Notes: generated from the letters alone by a model not told the origin. DNA of 64,000 bases from Priestia megaterium NBRC 15308 = ATCC 14581 (GCF_000832985.1 NZ_CP009920.1:3838501-3902500), one strand, 5' to 3'; positions 26,322 through 35,599 are shown, numbered from the stretch's first letter. Translations and numbers: made by a program.

Positions 26322-27227
26322 ATGGACTTTAGACAAATCCGTTATTTTATGGAGGTTGCTACACGCGAACACGTAACTGAAGCCGCTCATTCTTTACATG
26401 TAGCACAATCCTCGGTAAGTCGACAAATAGTAAATTTAGAAAATGAATTAGAAGTTGATTTGTTTATCAGAGAAGGAAGGAGGGTACATTTAACGCCAAT
26501 TGGAAAAATATTTTTTGAACGAATGAAACATGCCATGAATGTGATAGACGATGCGAGACGTGAGGTTAAGGAATATTTAGATCCTGAAAAAGGAACAATA
26601 CGCATTACTTTTCCAATAAGTTTAGCAGCGTATACGTTACCAACTGTAATCTATGCATTTAGATTGCGCTATCCGGAAGCAAAATTTCAGTTAAAACAAG
26701 CGCTTTACCTGGAATTAATTGAAGGTGTGATTAAAGGAGATTTTAACCTTGGCCTGATAGGTCCACTTCCTCTTAAAGAAAAAAAACTTCAACAAAAAGT
26801 TTTATTTACGGAAAATATTGTGGCTCTTTTGCCAATTCACCACCGCCTTGCAAAAGAATCCTCCGTAAAACTTCAAGAACTAGTAGACGAACCGTTTGTT
26901 TTATTACCTGAGGGTTTTGTCTTTCGAGATATTGTTGTGAATGCTTGTCAGAATCTTGGCTTCACACCAAATGTTGCCTTTGAGGGGGATGATATCGATG
27001 CGTTGAAAGGGTTAGTTTCTGCTGGTTTAGGTGTAACACTCATGCCAGAAGTCACGCTAGTCGATAGCTTGCCGCGCTCAACAGTTAAAATACCACTGGT
27101 TGAACCAAACGTAACAAGGACTGTAGGCGTTATTACCCCAAAGGAACGAGCACTACTTCCAACAGAAAAGTTATTTTATGATTTCCTACAGGAATTTTTC
27201 ACTAGATTAGATGATTTTAAGAGCTGA
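26322..27227 (+). CDS. gltC: GltC-like LysR-family regulator
   Basis: 301 residues, close to B. subtilis GltC (300). The N-terminal helix-turn-helix begins MDFRQIRYFMEVATREHVTE and continues SLHVAQSSVSRQI; the effector domain spans about 90-295 and includes the GltC-like stretch GTIRITFPISLAAYTLP. In B. subtilis GltC activates gltAB in response to 2-oxoglutarate and glutamate. Here it is divergent from gdhA rather than gltAB, which suggests it controls the glutamate dehydrogenase. AAGGAGG precedes the ATG. A perfect 7-bp hairpin (AATCCCT / AGGGATT, 27324-27345) lies downstream. Confidence 0.85.
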   Translation: MDFRQIRYFMEVATREHVTEAAHSLHVAQSSVSRQIVNLENELEVDLFIREGRRVHLTPIGKIFFERMKHAMNVIDDARREVKEYLDPEKGTIRITFPISLAAYTLPTVIYAFRLRYPEAKFQLKQALYLELIEGVIKGDFNLGLIGPLPLKEKKLQQKVLFTENIVALLPIHHRLAKESSVKLQELVDEPFVLLPEGFVFRDIVVNACQNLGFTPNVAFEGDDIDALKGLVSAGLGVTLMPEVTLVDSLPRSTVKIPLVEPNVTRTVGVITPKERALLPTEKLFYDFLQEFFTRLDDFKS

Positions 27228-27671
27228 TTTATACTCAAGAAAAAGCACGTGATTAGCAGAGAAAAGTGATATATTACATTTTTTGTTACCTGGATCCCTT
27301 TTTGGGGAATATAAACAAAAAAGAATCCCTTGAAAACAAGGGATTTAAGAAAGGCTACGATTACGAATTATGCAGCTTTTATACATATGCTTATCTTTAT
27401 AATAAATCGCTTTTATGAAAAAATATGTTGTAATTTACTTACTAACACACATTTCATATCTAGTTTTATAAAAAGCTGCCTCTCCTGACGCTCCGAGGCA
27501 GCTTTTTATCTCGTTAACATATTAACAATAGCTGTTCAGTCAACGTTACTTTGGTTTGTATAACAGTTTTTAAATACTTAAGTCTTTTGATTTTTTCTTA
27601 AATCTCAAGGGGTTTTTCTTTAAAAAGGGCAAGCATTCCGTCCGGAAAAGTTACTTTCACAGATAGATAAC
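27228..27671. other. Intergenic region between gltC and nikA
   Basis: Contains the AATCCCT / AGGGATT hairpin (27324-27345), the terminator at 27469-27512 and AT-rich sequence before the nik control region. No coding frame. Confidence 0.5.
27469..27512 (+). terminator. Intrinsic terminator
   Basis: AAAAAGCTGCCTC / GAGGCAGCTTTTT, 13-bp perfect stem with a 12-base loop and T run. Confidence 0.92.
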
Positions 27672-27698
27672 AATATTGAAAATAAAGTTTTCAATATT
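27672..27698. promoter_or_regulatory. Perfect inverted repeat just upstream of the nik promoter
   Basis: AATATTGAAAA and its exact complement TTTTCAATATT separated by TAAAG; it ends three bases before the -35 box. A candidate operator for an unidentified regulator. It does not match Fur, Zur or NikR consensus sequences. Confidence 0.6.
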
Positions 27699-27701
27699 AC
27701 A

Positions 27702-27745
27702 TTGACAAGAATGCGAATCCTGCTTACAATTGAAAACGATTATCA
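27702..27745 (+). promoter_or_regulatory. Consensus promoter with Fur-like box for nikABCDE
   Basis: TTGACA (27702-27707), exactly 17 bases, TACAAT (27725-27730). Immediately after the -10 lies TGAAAACGATTATCA (27731-27745), 12 of 14 fixed positions of the 7-1-7 Fur box TGATAATnATTATCA. Repressor binding here would block transcription start. Confidence 0.7.
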
Positions 27746-27770
27746 ACATCAAGTAGGAGGAGACACCGTT

Positions 27771-29396
27771 ATGTCTAAGGGGAAAATTAGTCTGAAAATT
27801 AAGTTAACATTTGTGTTTATTTTAATTTTGTCAACATTATTAGTTGGTTGTTCAAATAATAATAATGGGGAATCAACATCGAAAGGCAGTCATGATAATA
27901 TGCTTACGATTGCTTGGCCAAGAGATGTAGGGGAAATGAATCCACATGTCTACAACCCTTCACAATTATTTGCTCAATCTATGGTGTATGAACCATTAGT
28001 AAGCTATCAAGCTGGCGGTAAGATAAAATCAAGTCTAGCTAAGTCATGGGAAATCTCTGAGGACGGTAAAGTATACACGTTTCATTTGCGTGAAGGTGTA
28101 AAATTTTCTGATGGGACAGATTTTAATGCAGAAATTGTTAAAAAGAATTTTGATACTATTTTGAATAATGCTAAATTACATAGTTGGTTAGGTTTCATTA
28201 CGAAAGTATCTCAAACAGAAGTAGTGGATAAAAATACTTTTAAATTAACGTTGACTGAACCATATTACCCAACAATTCAGGAGCTAGCTGTAGTTCGACC
28301 AGTTCGCTTTTTAGGTGAAGCTGGTTTTCCTAAAGATGGTGATACTTCAAAAGGGATTGTTAAACCCGTAGGTACAGGTCCATGGATTTTAGAAAAGTAT
28401 AAAGCTGACGAATATGCTATTTACAAACGCAATGAAAATTATTGGGGAGAGCTTCCAAAAGTAGCAAAAATCAAAGTGAAAGTTATTCCGGATGCGGAAA
28501 CGAGAGTGCTGGCATTTGAAAAAGGTGACTTGGACATGATTTATGGAGAAGGAGTTATCAGTCTAGATACGTTTAAACAATTAAAGTCTACTGGAAAATA
28601 TGAAACTAGCGTTTCTGAACCGATTGCAACAAGACAGCTTGTTATGAATACAAAAACAGAACAGCTTTCAGATGAACGTGTACGTGAAGCGCTGCATTAT
28701 GGTTTTAATAAAGATGCAATGGTTGAAGGAGTTACTTCAGGTTTAGAAGAGGAAGCAGACCATATCTTACCTGCAAATCTACCTTATACTAACGATATTG
28801 ATGTTAAGTCAGTAGGCTATGATGTAGAAAAAGCAAAGGCACTATTGGACAAAGCAGGATGGAAACTTCCTAAAGGAAAAACGGTTCGTGAAAAAGATGG
28901 AAAATTGCTTGAAATTGAGCTAATGTATGATTCAGCAGAATCCATTCAAAAGGCAATGGCAGAAACTCTCCAATCTGAATGGGCGGCAATTGGTGTGAAA
29001 TTAAACATTGTGGGCGTTGAATTAGCAGACCAAGTTCAAAGATTTAAAGATAATAAATTTGATATTAATTTCTTTAGTAACTATGGAGCTCCTTATGATC
29101 CTCATACATTTTTAAACATTGTCGCATCAAAAGGATATGGATTTAATGAAGCTATTTCAGCATATCCAAATAAAGATGAGTTAATCAAACAAATGGTGAA
29201 GGTTCCTCAAACAACAGATGAAAAAGAACGTCAACAGCTTTATGCGTCTATTTTAAAGTCGCTACAAGATCAAGGAGCTATTATTCCTGTTTCTTATATT
29301 AAGAAAACAGCCATTTATCAAAAAAACGTAACAAACTTTAAGTTCCCTGCTAATCGTGACGAGAATCCATTCACAGGAATTAGCATCAAACAGTAA
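27771..29396 (+). CDS. nikA: Nickel ABC transporter substrate-binding lipoprotein
   Basis: 541 residues from the ATG at 27771 (AGGAGGAGA upstream); the longer frame beginning at 27702 runs through the promoter and is rejected. Lipoprotein signal with lipobox LLVGC (about residue 27). SBP_bac_5 fold. It follows E. coli NikA closely by eye: TIAWPRDVGEMNPHVYNPSQ, then FAQSMVYEPLVSYQ, RPVRF, GTGPWILEKYK, GAPYDPHTFL and a VSYI end. It binds Ni or another metal chelate and delivers it to NikBC. The related CntA proteins bind metallophore complexes, so the ligand may be a metal-metallophore. Confidence 0.87.
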   Translation: MSKGKISLKIKLTFVFILILSTLLVGCSNNNNGESTSKGSHDNMLTIAWPRDVGEMNPHVYNPSQLFAQSMVYEPLVSYQAGGKIKSSLAKSWEISEDGKVYTFHLREGVKFSDGTDFNAEIVKKNFDTILNNAKLHSWLGFITKVSQTEVVDKNTFKLTLTEPYYPTIQELAVVRPVRFLGEAGFPKDGDTSKGIVKPVGTGPWILEKYKADEYAIYKRNENYWGELPKVAKIKVKVIPDAETRVLAFEKGDLDMIYGEGVISLDTFKQLKSTGKYETSVSEPIATRQLVMNTKTEQLSDERVREALHYGFNKDAMVEGVTSGLEEEADHILPANLPYTNDIDVKSVGYDVEKAKALLDKAGWKLPKGKTVREKDGKLLEIELMYDSAESIQKAMAETLQSEWAAIGVKLNIVGVELADQVQRFKDNKFDINFFSNYGAPYDPHTFLNIVASKGYGFNEAISAYPNKDELIKQMVKVPQTTDEKERQQLYASILKSLQDQGAIIPVSYIKKTAIYQKNVTNFKFPANRDENPFTGISIKQ

Positions 29397-29412
29397 ATAG
29401 CAGGAGGTTTTC

Positions 29413-30357
29413 ATGGGCAATTATATACTAAAACGAATTATGTCCATCATTCCAGTTTTTCTTTTGGCTGCACTTCTCACGACTGGCATGATTCATCTTT
29501 CACCGGTGGATCCAGCTGAAGCTTATTTAACAGCAGCACACATCCAGCCGACTGATGAGATCTTGGCTCAAAAAAGACATGAGTTTGGTTTAGATCAGCC
29601 ATTCTTTATTCAATATGTAAACTCTATTATGAAGATATGCCAACTTGATTTTGGCATATCTTATGTTTCAAATAAGCCCGTTTGGAATGAAGTTATATAT
29701 CGAATACCAGCTACCGTTCAACTAGCCATAGCGAGTATATTAATAGCGGTGTTTGTCAGCGTGCCTCTTGGGTTTCTCGCAGGAGTAAAGAAAGGCAGCG
29801 TTATTGATCATTTTAGCCGTTTACTCTCCTTTTTTGGTGCGTCTATTCCAACTTTTTGGCTAGGCTACATACTGGTTTTTTTCTTTTCTGTTAAGCTTAA
29901 TCTTTTTCCAGTAGAGGGAATCGGAACATGGCAGCATCTTGTACTGCCTTCCATTACGCTAGCTCTTCCTTTAATAGCAATGTATACAAGATTGTTACGT
30001 GCGAGTGTTCTTGAAAACTTGCAACAACCATATGTGCTATTTGCTCGAACTAGAGGACTTAAAGAAAAAACGATTATGACAAAACATGTGCTGAGAATTG
30101 CTATTTCCCCAATGATAACTGGGCTTGGAATGAATCTTGGAAAATTGCTTACGGGCACAATTATCGTTGAATCGGTTTTTTCTTGGCCTGGATTTGGGCG
30201 TTATTTCATTGAAGCTATTTTTAATCGTGATATACCTGTTATACAATGCTACGTGCTAATAGCAGCCAGTTTGTTTATTTTGAGTAATTTAATTGTAGAT
30301 ATAGTTCAAATGTATATAGACCCGCGTATTTCCAGGAAAGAAGGACAGCATCGATGA
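29413..30357 (+). CDS. nikB: Nickel/peptide-type ABC transporter permease
   Basis: 314 residues, six membrane segments, DppB/NikB type. N-terminal KRIMSIIPVFLLAALLTTGMIHLSPVDP, then the EAA loop ARTRGLKEKTIMTKHVLRIA (about 215-235) that contacts the ATPase. AGGAGG precedes the ATG 16 bases after nikA. The next permease overlaps its end by four bases (ATGA), so it is translationally coupled. Confidence 0.87.
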   Translation: MGNYILKRIMSIIPVFLLAALLTTGMIHLSPVDPAEAYLTAAHIQPTDEILAQKRHEFGLDQPFFIQYVNSIMKICQLDFGISYVSNKPVWNEVIYRIPATVQLAIASILIAVFVSVPLGFLAGVKKGSVIDHFSRLLSFFGASIPTFWLGYILVFFFSVKLNLFPVEGIGTWQHLVLPSITLALPLIAMYTRLLRASVLENLQQPYVLFARTRGLKEKTIMTKHVLRIAISPMITGLGMNLGKLLTGTIIVESVFSWPGFGRYFIEAIFNRDIPVIQCYVLIAASLFILSNLIVDIVQMYIDPRISRKEGQHR

Positions 30358-31187
30358 TAACAAGTATACGTACGATATTTAAAAGTCAAAAAGTAATTCC
30401 CATATGTTCAACAATATTAGGTATTCTTTTTATCATCGCCATATTGGCCCCTTGGATTACACCAAATGATCCCATTGCCGTCAATTTAGCTTATAAATTG
30501 CAGCCTCCAAGCTGGGATTTCCCATTAGGAACTGATCATTTAGGAAGATGTAACTTGTCACGTATTTTATATGGAGCACGCATCTCATTAGGTTTTGCTA
30601 TACTTATTTTCATTTCATCGTTAGCAATTGGTTTAATTATTGGAACGTTTTCAGGTTATAAAGGTGGTTGGATTGATCATATTTTAATGAGATTTTGCGA
30701 TGGTGTTATGGCTTTTCCAAGCCTTATTCTTGTACTAGGATTGGTTGGTATATTTGGACCTGGACTGTCACAAGTAATCTTAGCGCTGATGCTTGTACAA
30801 TGGGTTTATTACGCGAGAATGTTCCGAGGAATGGTCCTTAGTTTGAAAGAACAGAACTTCATCTCCGCTGCGAAGATCAGCGGTTCTTCTCAATGGAAGA
30901 TCATTAAAAATCATATTATCCCCAATGTGTTACCTCCGCTTGTTGTAATGGGTACGTTGGAAATGGGATGGGCTATCATGGATATATCTGCTATGTCTTT
31001 TCTGGGATTAGGCGTCCAGTCTCCTACACCTGAATGGGGAGCAATGATTCACGAAGGAAAATCATATATTCGGACGAATCCAGAACTGATGCTTTATCCA
31101 GGTTTGTCTATTATGCTTGTTATTGTTACATTCAATCTATTAGGCGAAGCGTTATCAGAACGTTACGGTGTCAAACGTCGATTTTGA
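30354..31187 (+). CDS. nikC: Nickel/peptide-type ABC transporter permease
   Basis: 277 residues, DppC/NikC type with an N-terminal tail and about six spans: ILAPWITPNDPIAVNLAYKLQPPS, PLGTDHLGRCNLSRILYGARISLGFA, and the EAA loop SAAKISGSSQWKIIKNHIIPNV. Forms the channel with NikB. ATGA overlap with nikB. The following ATPase begins 16 bases later. Confidence 0.87.
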   Translation: MITSIRTIFKSQKVIPICSTILGILFIIAILAPWITPNDPIAVNLAYKLQPPSWDFPLGTDHLGRCNLSRILYGARISLGFAILIFISSLAIGLIIGTFSGYKGGWIDHILMRFCDGVMAFPSLILVLGLVGIFGPGLSQVILALMLVQWVYYARMFRGMVLSLKEQNFISAAKISGSSQWKIIKNHIIPNVLPPLVVMGTLEMGWAIMDISAMSFLGLGVQSPTPEWGAMIHEGKSYIRTNPELMLYPGLSIMLVIVTFNLLGEALSERYGVKRRF

Positions 31188-31203
31188 AAAGGAATGAAGA
31201 AAG

Positions 31204-32031
31204 TTGGGAACAGAAGAGTCAAAAGTGTTACAAGTTAGAGATTTACGTGTTCAAATAAAAACAAAAAATGGTGTTGCAACTCTTGTTCAAGATATAAATT
31301 TTGAACTGAAGCCTGGGGAAATTCTTGGTCTTATTGGTGAAAGCGGTTGTGGTAAAACCGTTACAAGCATGTCCATTCTCCAGCTCCTCAATCGTAAGGA
31401 AACAACAATTGAAGGGAGCATAACGCTAAAAGGCCAAGAATTAAATGGTTTAGCTGAGAAAGAAATGCGTAAGGTTCGTGGAAAGGATATAGCCTTTATT
31501 ATGCAAAACCCGATGAATGCTTTTACGCCAGTTTTTACTATTGGACACCAATTTATTGAGACTATTCGCTCTCATACGCATTGGAATAAAAAACAGGCAA
31601 CAGAGCTTGCCGTTGAGTCAATGAAACAAGTGAATTTACCTGACCCTGACAAGCTTTTGAAATACTATCCTTTTCAACTGAGTGGGGGTATGCTTCAACG
31701 ATTAATGATTGCTATTGCCGCAAGCCTGCATCCAGCTATTATTATTGCAGATGAACCGACAACCGCGTTAGATGTAAACAATCAGAAGAATGTACTACAT
31801 CATTTAGATAAAATTCGTTCTGAATATGGTTCAGCAATTTTATTAATCTCTCACGACCTAGGAGTTATCTCTGAAATGGCAGATGAAGTAGCCGTTATGC
31901 AACATGGGAAAATAGTAGAAAAAGCAGGTGTATTTCAGCTATTTGATTCACCAACGCATGAGTATACAAAGAAACTGCTAAATGCAAGACCAGCATTATA
32001 TTTAGAAGAACCTGTGATCAACTTAATTTGA
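31204..32031 (+). CDS. nikD: Nickel-type ABC transporter ATPase
   Basis: 275 residues. Walker A GESGCGKT (about 45-52), Q-loop AFIMQNPMNAF, signature LSGGMLQR (about 159-166), Walker B IIIADEPTTALD, H-loop SHDLG. It powers uptake together with NikE. No ATG exists near the N-terminus; the TTG at 31204 is used, preceded by a purine-rich AAAAGGAATGAAGAAAG. The domain starts immediately after, so a later start is excluded. Confidence 0.85.
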   Translation: MGTEESKVLQVRDLRVQIKTKNGVATLVQDINFELKPGEILGLIGESGCGKTVTSMSILQLLNRKETTIEGSITLKGQELNGLAEKEMRKVRGKDIAFIMQNPMNAFTPVFTIGHQFIETIRSHTHWNKKQATELAVESMKQVNLPDPDKLLKYYPFQLSGGMLQRLMIAIAASLHPAIIIADEPTTALDVNNQKNVLHHLDKIRSEYGSAILLISHDLGVISEMADEVAVMQHGKIVEKAGVFQLFDSPTHEYTKKLLNARPALYLEEPVINLI

Positions 32032-32063
32032 TATGTAAAAAGCATTTTATAAGAGGTGAACAA

Positions 32064-32885
32064 GTGAGTTTATTACAAGTAAATGAAGTCACTCATAGCT
32101 ACGGAAACCGAACGTTTTTCAAATGGCAAAATCGTTCTAAGAAAGTACTTTCTGATATCTCCTTCTCTATTGAAGAAGGGACATGCTTAGGAATGCTTGG
32201 TACGAGTGGAGCCGGTAAAAGTACTTTAGGAAAAGTAATTCTCGGCTTGGAAAAGCCACAGCATGGACAGGTTCTTTTTCAAGGACATGACATCTATACT
32301 GTAGATAAATATACTCGCCAAAAAATTCGGCGTGATCTTCAAGTTGTTTTTCAAGATTCGTACTCAGCAGTTAATCCCCGAATGACGGCTGAACGTATTA
32401 TTGCAGAACCGTTAGAAAACTATGAAAAATTAACATTGGCTGAACAAAAACGAACCGTGATTGAGTTATTAGAAAGAGTAGGGCTTGATGAAAAAGACTT
32501 AAAAAAATATCCGCATCAATTTAGCGGCGGTCAGCTGCAAAGGATCAATATTGCAAGGGCAGTCTCTCTTAAGCCAAAGCTCATTGTTTTAGACGAATCT
32601 GTAAGCAGTCTAGACATGGTTACGCAAACTCTCATTTTAGAACTATTAAAGGAGTTAAAAGAAGACTTTGGTCTGTCGTATTTTTTTATTACACATGATA
32701 TCAAAGCTGCTTATATGATTAGCGATACATTAGGTGTATTAGAAAAAGGAGAATTAATCGAATACTATAATTCGAAAAATCAGTTCTTTACTTCAAAAGA
32801 TCCTGTGGTAAAAGAGATGAGAGGTTCTATACTTGCAGAGCATCCGCGTTTTCGTTCAATTAGAGCAAGAAATAATCATATCTAA
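32064..32885 (+). CDS. nikE: Nickel-type ABC transporter ATPase
   Basis: 273 residues. GTG start at 32064 preceded by AGAGGTG; the frame's TTG at 32028 has no binding site. Walker A GTSGAGKST, Q-loop VFQDSYSAVNPRM (the dipeptide/nickel ATPase form), signature FSGGQLQR, Walker B IVLDESVSSLD, H-loop THDIKAAYMI. Last gene of nikABCDE. A GCCTCGATT / AATCGAGGC hairpin separates it from the MATE gene. Confidence 0.87.
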   Translation: MSLLQVNEVTHSYGNRTFFKWQNRSKKVLSDISFSIEEGTCLGMLGTSGAGKSTLGKVILGLEKPQHGQVLFQGHDIYTVDKYTRQKIRRDLQVVFQDSYSAVNPRMTAERIIAEPLENYEKLTLAEQKRTVIELLERVGLDEKDLKKYPHQFSGGQLQRINIARAVSLKPKLIVLDESVSSLDMVTQTLILELLKELKEDFGLSYFFITHDIKAAYMISDTLGVLEKGELIEYYNSKNQFFTSKDPVVKEMRGSILAEHPRFRSIRARNNHI

Positions 32886-32911
32886 TTTAAAGGTATACCC
32901 ATGTATTTAAA

Positions 32912-32951
32912 GGCCTCGATTTCATCCACGTAATCGAGGCTATTGCTTTTG
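32912..32951 (+). terminator. Hairpin between nikE and the MATE gene
   Basis: GCCTCGATT / AATCGAGGC stem, followed by CTATTGCTTTT. It may reduce but not abolish read-through into the MATE gene, which lies 35 bases beyond and has no separate promoter I can recognise. Confidence 0.6.
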
Positions 32952-32986
32952 TGTTTAACTCAAAATGATAGAAGGAGGCCGGTTGG

Positions 32987-34303
32987 ATGAATCATCGTAC
33001 GTATCTTACTTTGGCGATTCCCCTGACAATCTCAACGATGACTACGCCCTTATTAGGTGCGGTTGATACTGCTGTTGTAGGGCAACTTCCAGCTCCAGCT
33101 TATATTGGAGGAGTTGCGGTAGGAACTCTTATTTTTAATACGTTATATTGGGTATTTGGCTTTTTAAGAGTTAGTACATCCGCCTTTGCCGCACAAGCAA
33201 ATGGGGCAAGTGATCCAGATCAGGGAGTACTTGCTTTATCCCGGCCATTTTTATTAGCTGTAATAGTAGGGCTGCTTTTTATTCTTTTACAATGGCCAAT
33301 TGAACATGCCGCTCTCTTAGTAATTTCTCCTGATGCTGATGTAAGTAGGTTTGCAGTAGAATATTTTAGGATTAGAATATGGGGAGCACCTTTTACACTG
33401 ATGAACTATGTAATTCTTGGTTGGTTAATGGGAATGGCTAAGATTAAAGAATCTCTATGTTTACAGATACTTACAAATGTTTTGAATATGTTTTTAGCTA
33501 TTCTTTTTGTCCATGTTTTTTCTTTTGATGTACAAGGAGTCGCTACAGCAACCTTGATTGCTGAAGTTACAGCCTTCATATTAGGAGTATTCATTATTTT
33601 GAAAGCATCTCCGTTTAAATGGAAAATGCCATCAATTCAGGCACTTATGGATACAAATTCTATGAAGAAGATGTTTAATGTTAACAAGGATTTGTTTATT
33701 CGTACTATTTGTTTACTGGTCGTTATTAATATGTTCACAGCAAAAGGTGCTTCGTTTGGCACAGAATTTCTAGCTGCAAATGCTGTATTATTTCAAATCC
33801 ACTACATAATGGCTTATTTCTTTGATGGATTTGCTAATGCTTCCAGTATTCTTGTTGGTAAAGCAGTAGGGTCAAATGATAAAGAGCTATATAAAAAAAT
33901 ACTTACTTTATCTAGGCAGTGGTCGGTAATAACAGCAGTTACTATAGCCAGTTTATATGCACTTTTTCAAGAGCAGGTTATTGGGCTATTTACAAATTTG
34001 CCTGATGTGATCGAACTTTCACTTACGTATGGAGTATGGCTTATCATCTATCCCTTTGTTGCTTGTTTTGGCCTTGTCCTTTATGGGGTTTTTACAGGAG
34101 CAACTGAAATTGCTCCCGTTCGAAATTCTATGATTTACGCGATGATTGTCTATATCATTATACAGATTACAGCAACTCCTATCTGGCATAATCATGGCCT
34201 ATGGCTGGCTTTCATCATCTATACTATGGGGCGATCAGGGTTCCTAGTTATGTACACTCCTCAATTAAATAAAAAATTGTTACAGCTAAAGGGAGAAGGC
34301 TGA
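32987..34303 (+). CDS. MATE-family efflux protein
   Basis: 438 residues, about 12 membrane segments in two six-helix halves. The MATE motifs are visible: PLLGAVDTAVVGQLPAPAYIGGVAVG (TM1-2), SAFAAQANGA, and in the second half FDGFANASSILVGKAVGSNDKELY. It resembles the DinF-type branch. Exports organic solutes by Na+ or H+ antiport. AGGAGGCC before the ATG. It follows nikABCDE on the same strand after one hairpin, so it may be co-regulated by the Fur-like box; export of a metal chelator is one possibility. Confidence 0.87.
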   Translation: MNHRTYLTLAIPLTISTMTTPLLGAVDTAVVGQLPAPAYIGGVAVGTLIFNTLYWVFGFLRVSTSAFAAQANGASDPDQGVLALSRPFLLAVIVGLLFILLQWPIEHAALLVISPDADVSRFAVEYFRIRIWGAPFTLMNYVILGWLMGMAKIKESLCLQILTNVLNMFLAILFVHVFSFDVQGVATATLIAEVTAFILGVFIILKASPFKWKMPSIQALMDTNSMKKMFNVNKDLFIRTICLLVVINMFTAKGASFGTEFLAANAVLFQIHYIMAYFFDGFANASSILVGKAVGSNDKELYKKILTLSRQWSVITAVTIASLYALFQEQVIGLFTNLPDVIELSLTYGVWLIIYPFVACFGLVLYGVFTGATEIAPVRNSMIYAMIVYIIIQITATPIWHNHGLWLAFIIYTMGRSGFLVMYTPQLNKKLLQLKGEG

Positions 34304-34903
34304 AAAATTTATAACAAAATAGCGCCAGTTCATTCATGAGGGAATCCTTCAAAAGCGGATATACTAACGGTGCTGCTACTATCCTAAATAGATAGGTTAT
34401 TAAGAAAGTAGCCAGGGAGGACGGCCTCCTTTCTTAATAAAGGTGTGTTAAATGATTAGTGGATTTTTATCTAAGTAAAGCAAGAAATAAGAAAGCCGCC
34501 AAGTGCTTTTTTAAGAAAGCTTTGGCTTTTTTATACGTTTCCAAAGTTTAATTCTCTTTTACAAACAATTGTCCTTGCTCTAAAAATATATAGATTTCTA
34601 CTAAGAAATAAAAAATTCGTTATCTGTCCCGACTGAATAAAAAAATTCCATTCATCATCTTATAATAAATTTCTTTATTGAAAACAGCAATACGAATCTA
34701 ACGGATTCGTATTTTCCAGTGACATTCAAAATACTTCCCAAGCAATAGAAAGAAGAGGTTTTGAACGTTTATAATTAGGTTAAACATAAGGTAACAAATT
34801 ATTTTTTATTTATTCTGTATATTTAAATTATTCGTTCGTAGTGGTACAATAAAATGATGGAAAGAAGATATGATGCTTCTTTCTTAATAAAGGATGAAGA
34901 AAT
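34304..34903. other. 600-base intergenic region with structured RNA candidate
   Basis: No coding frame with a binding site (34854-35066 is a shadow of the next gene). It contains the hairpins listed at 34379-34535 and an extended -10 promoter TGGTACAAT (34842-34850) for the MpsC-like gene. Confidence 0.5.
34379..34535 (+). ncRNA. Candidate structured RNA ending in a terminator
   Basis: Three stems in a row: CTATC / GATAG (34379-34395), a long hairpin with perfect 12-bp arms TTATTAAGAAAG and CTTTCTTAATAA (34397-34440) capped by GGAGG / CCTCC around ACGG, and a terminator with a T run at 34492-34532. The 34397-34408 arm is also fully complementary to the leader of the next gene (34879-34890). 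No promoter is clear, so expression is unproven. Confidence 0.35.
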
Positions 34904-35599
34904 ATGGATATTAAGACTCAGCAAACAAAGCTGGCGAATAATGTGGGCAAATTGTTACGAGATAACTTTGGAAAAGGCCCTGAGGCTGTTCATGTTACGA
35001 TATATGAACCTTATGTTGTTATTTATGTCAGCGGCTTCGTATCACCTATGGAGCAAGTACTGTTAAACCAAAATGAAGAACTTCAGGTTATGACTACAAG
35101 AGAGCTGTTGGTAAAGACTCTTGAACCTCAAATCACTGGGCAAATTAAAGGGATTACAGACCTCGACATACAGCACTTATATTATGATTGGAACTTAGAT
35201 CACCACTCCGGAATTTTTGTGGGAGTGTGTCTGGACGATTTGAAAGCCGATTTGACTGAGGGGGACCCTTACCCAGGAAAACAAGCAATTCATGATCGAA
35301 TTATAAAGATGAGTGAGATTGCCCAAAAAGGACCTGAAAAAATTTCTTCATATAAATTAAGCGATCGTACATTGGTCATCGTACGCGAGGGAATACTGGT
35401 GGCTATTGAAAAGCAGCTAATTTCGTTAGGTTTTGATGACACCTTACGCATCTCTAAACGTCCTTTGGAAAAAGGAATCTTACGACAAAACGATGACTAT
35501 GATGAAATATTAAATGCGGACATTCTTGATATTTTTGTAGATTGGGATTTTGAAAAGGATAATAGTATTATTACACTTATCTTAAAACCAAAAAATTAA
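34904..35599 (+). CDS. MpsC/DUF2294-domain protein, copy 1
   Basis: 231 residues, soluble. Two related halves: residues about 8-105 (KLLRDNFGKGPEAVHVTIYEPYVVIYVSGF ... LYYDWNLDHHSGIFVGV) and about 145-230 (SSYKLSDRTLVIVREGILVAIEKQL ... DIFVDWDFEKDNSIITLIL). The GKGPE motif and the (Y/V)DW(N/D) block are typical of DUF2294, named MpsC after a component linked to the S. aureus MpsABC membrane-potential/bicarbonate system. No mpsA or mpsB is nearby. Extended -10 TGGTACAAT at 34842-34850; AAAGGATGAAG precedes the ATG. The paralogue lies at 36132. Confidence 0.8.
   Translation: MDIKTQQTKLANNVGKLLRDNFGKGPEAVHVTIYEPYVVIYVSGFVSPMEQVLLNQNEELQVMTTRELLVKTLEPQITGQIKGITDLDIQHLYYDWNLDHHSGIFVGVCLDDLKADLTEGDPYPGKQAIHDRIIKMSEIAQKGPEKISSYKLSDRTLVIVREGILVAIEKQLISLGFDDTLRISKRPLEKGILRQNDDYDEILNADILDIFVDWDFEKDNSIITLILKPKN

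Noticed and set aside
27702-27770. N-terminal extension of NikA
   Set aside because: This stretch is the promoter and Fur-like box; the lipoprotein signal starts properly at 27771.
34304-34540. Possible known riboswitch (guanidine, NiCo, Mn) after the MATE gene
   Set aside because: The hairpins do not carry the conserved cores of these classes as I know them; kept only as an unnamed structured RNA candidate.
34854-35066. 70-codon frame overlapping the start of MpsC copy 1
   Set aside because: Out of frame with the conserved protein and begins at the transcription start.
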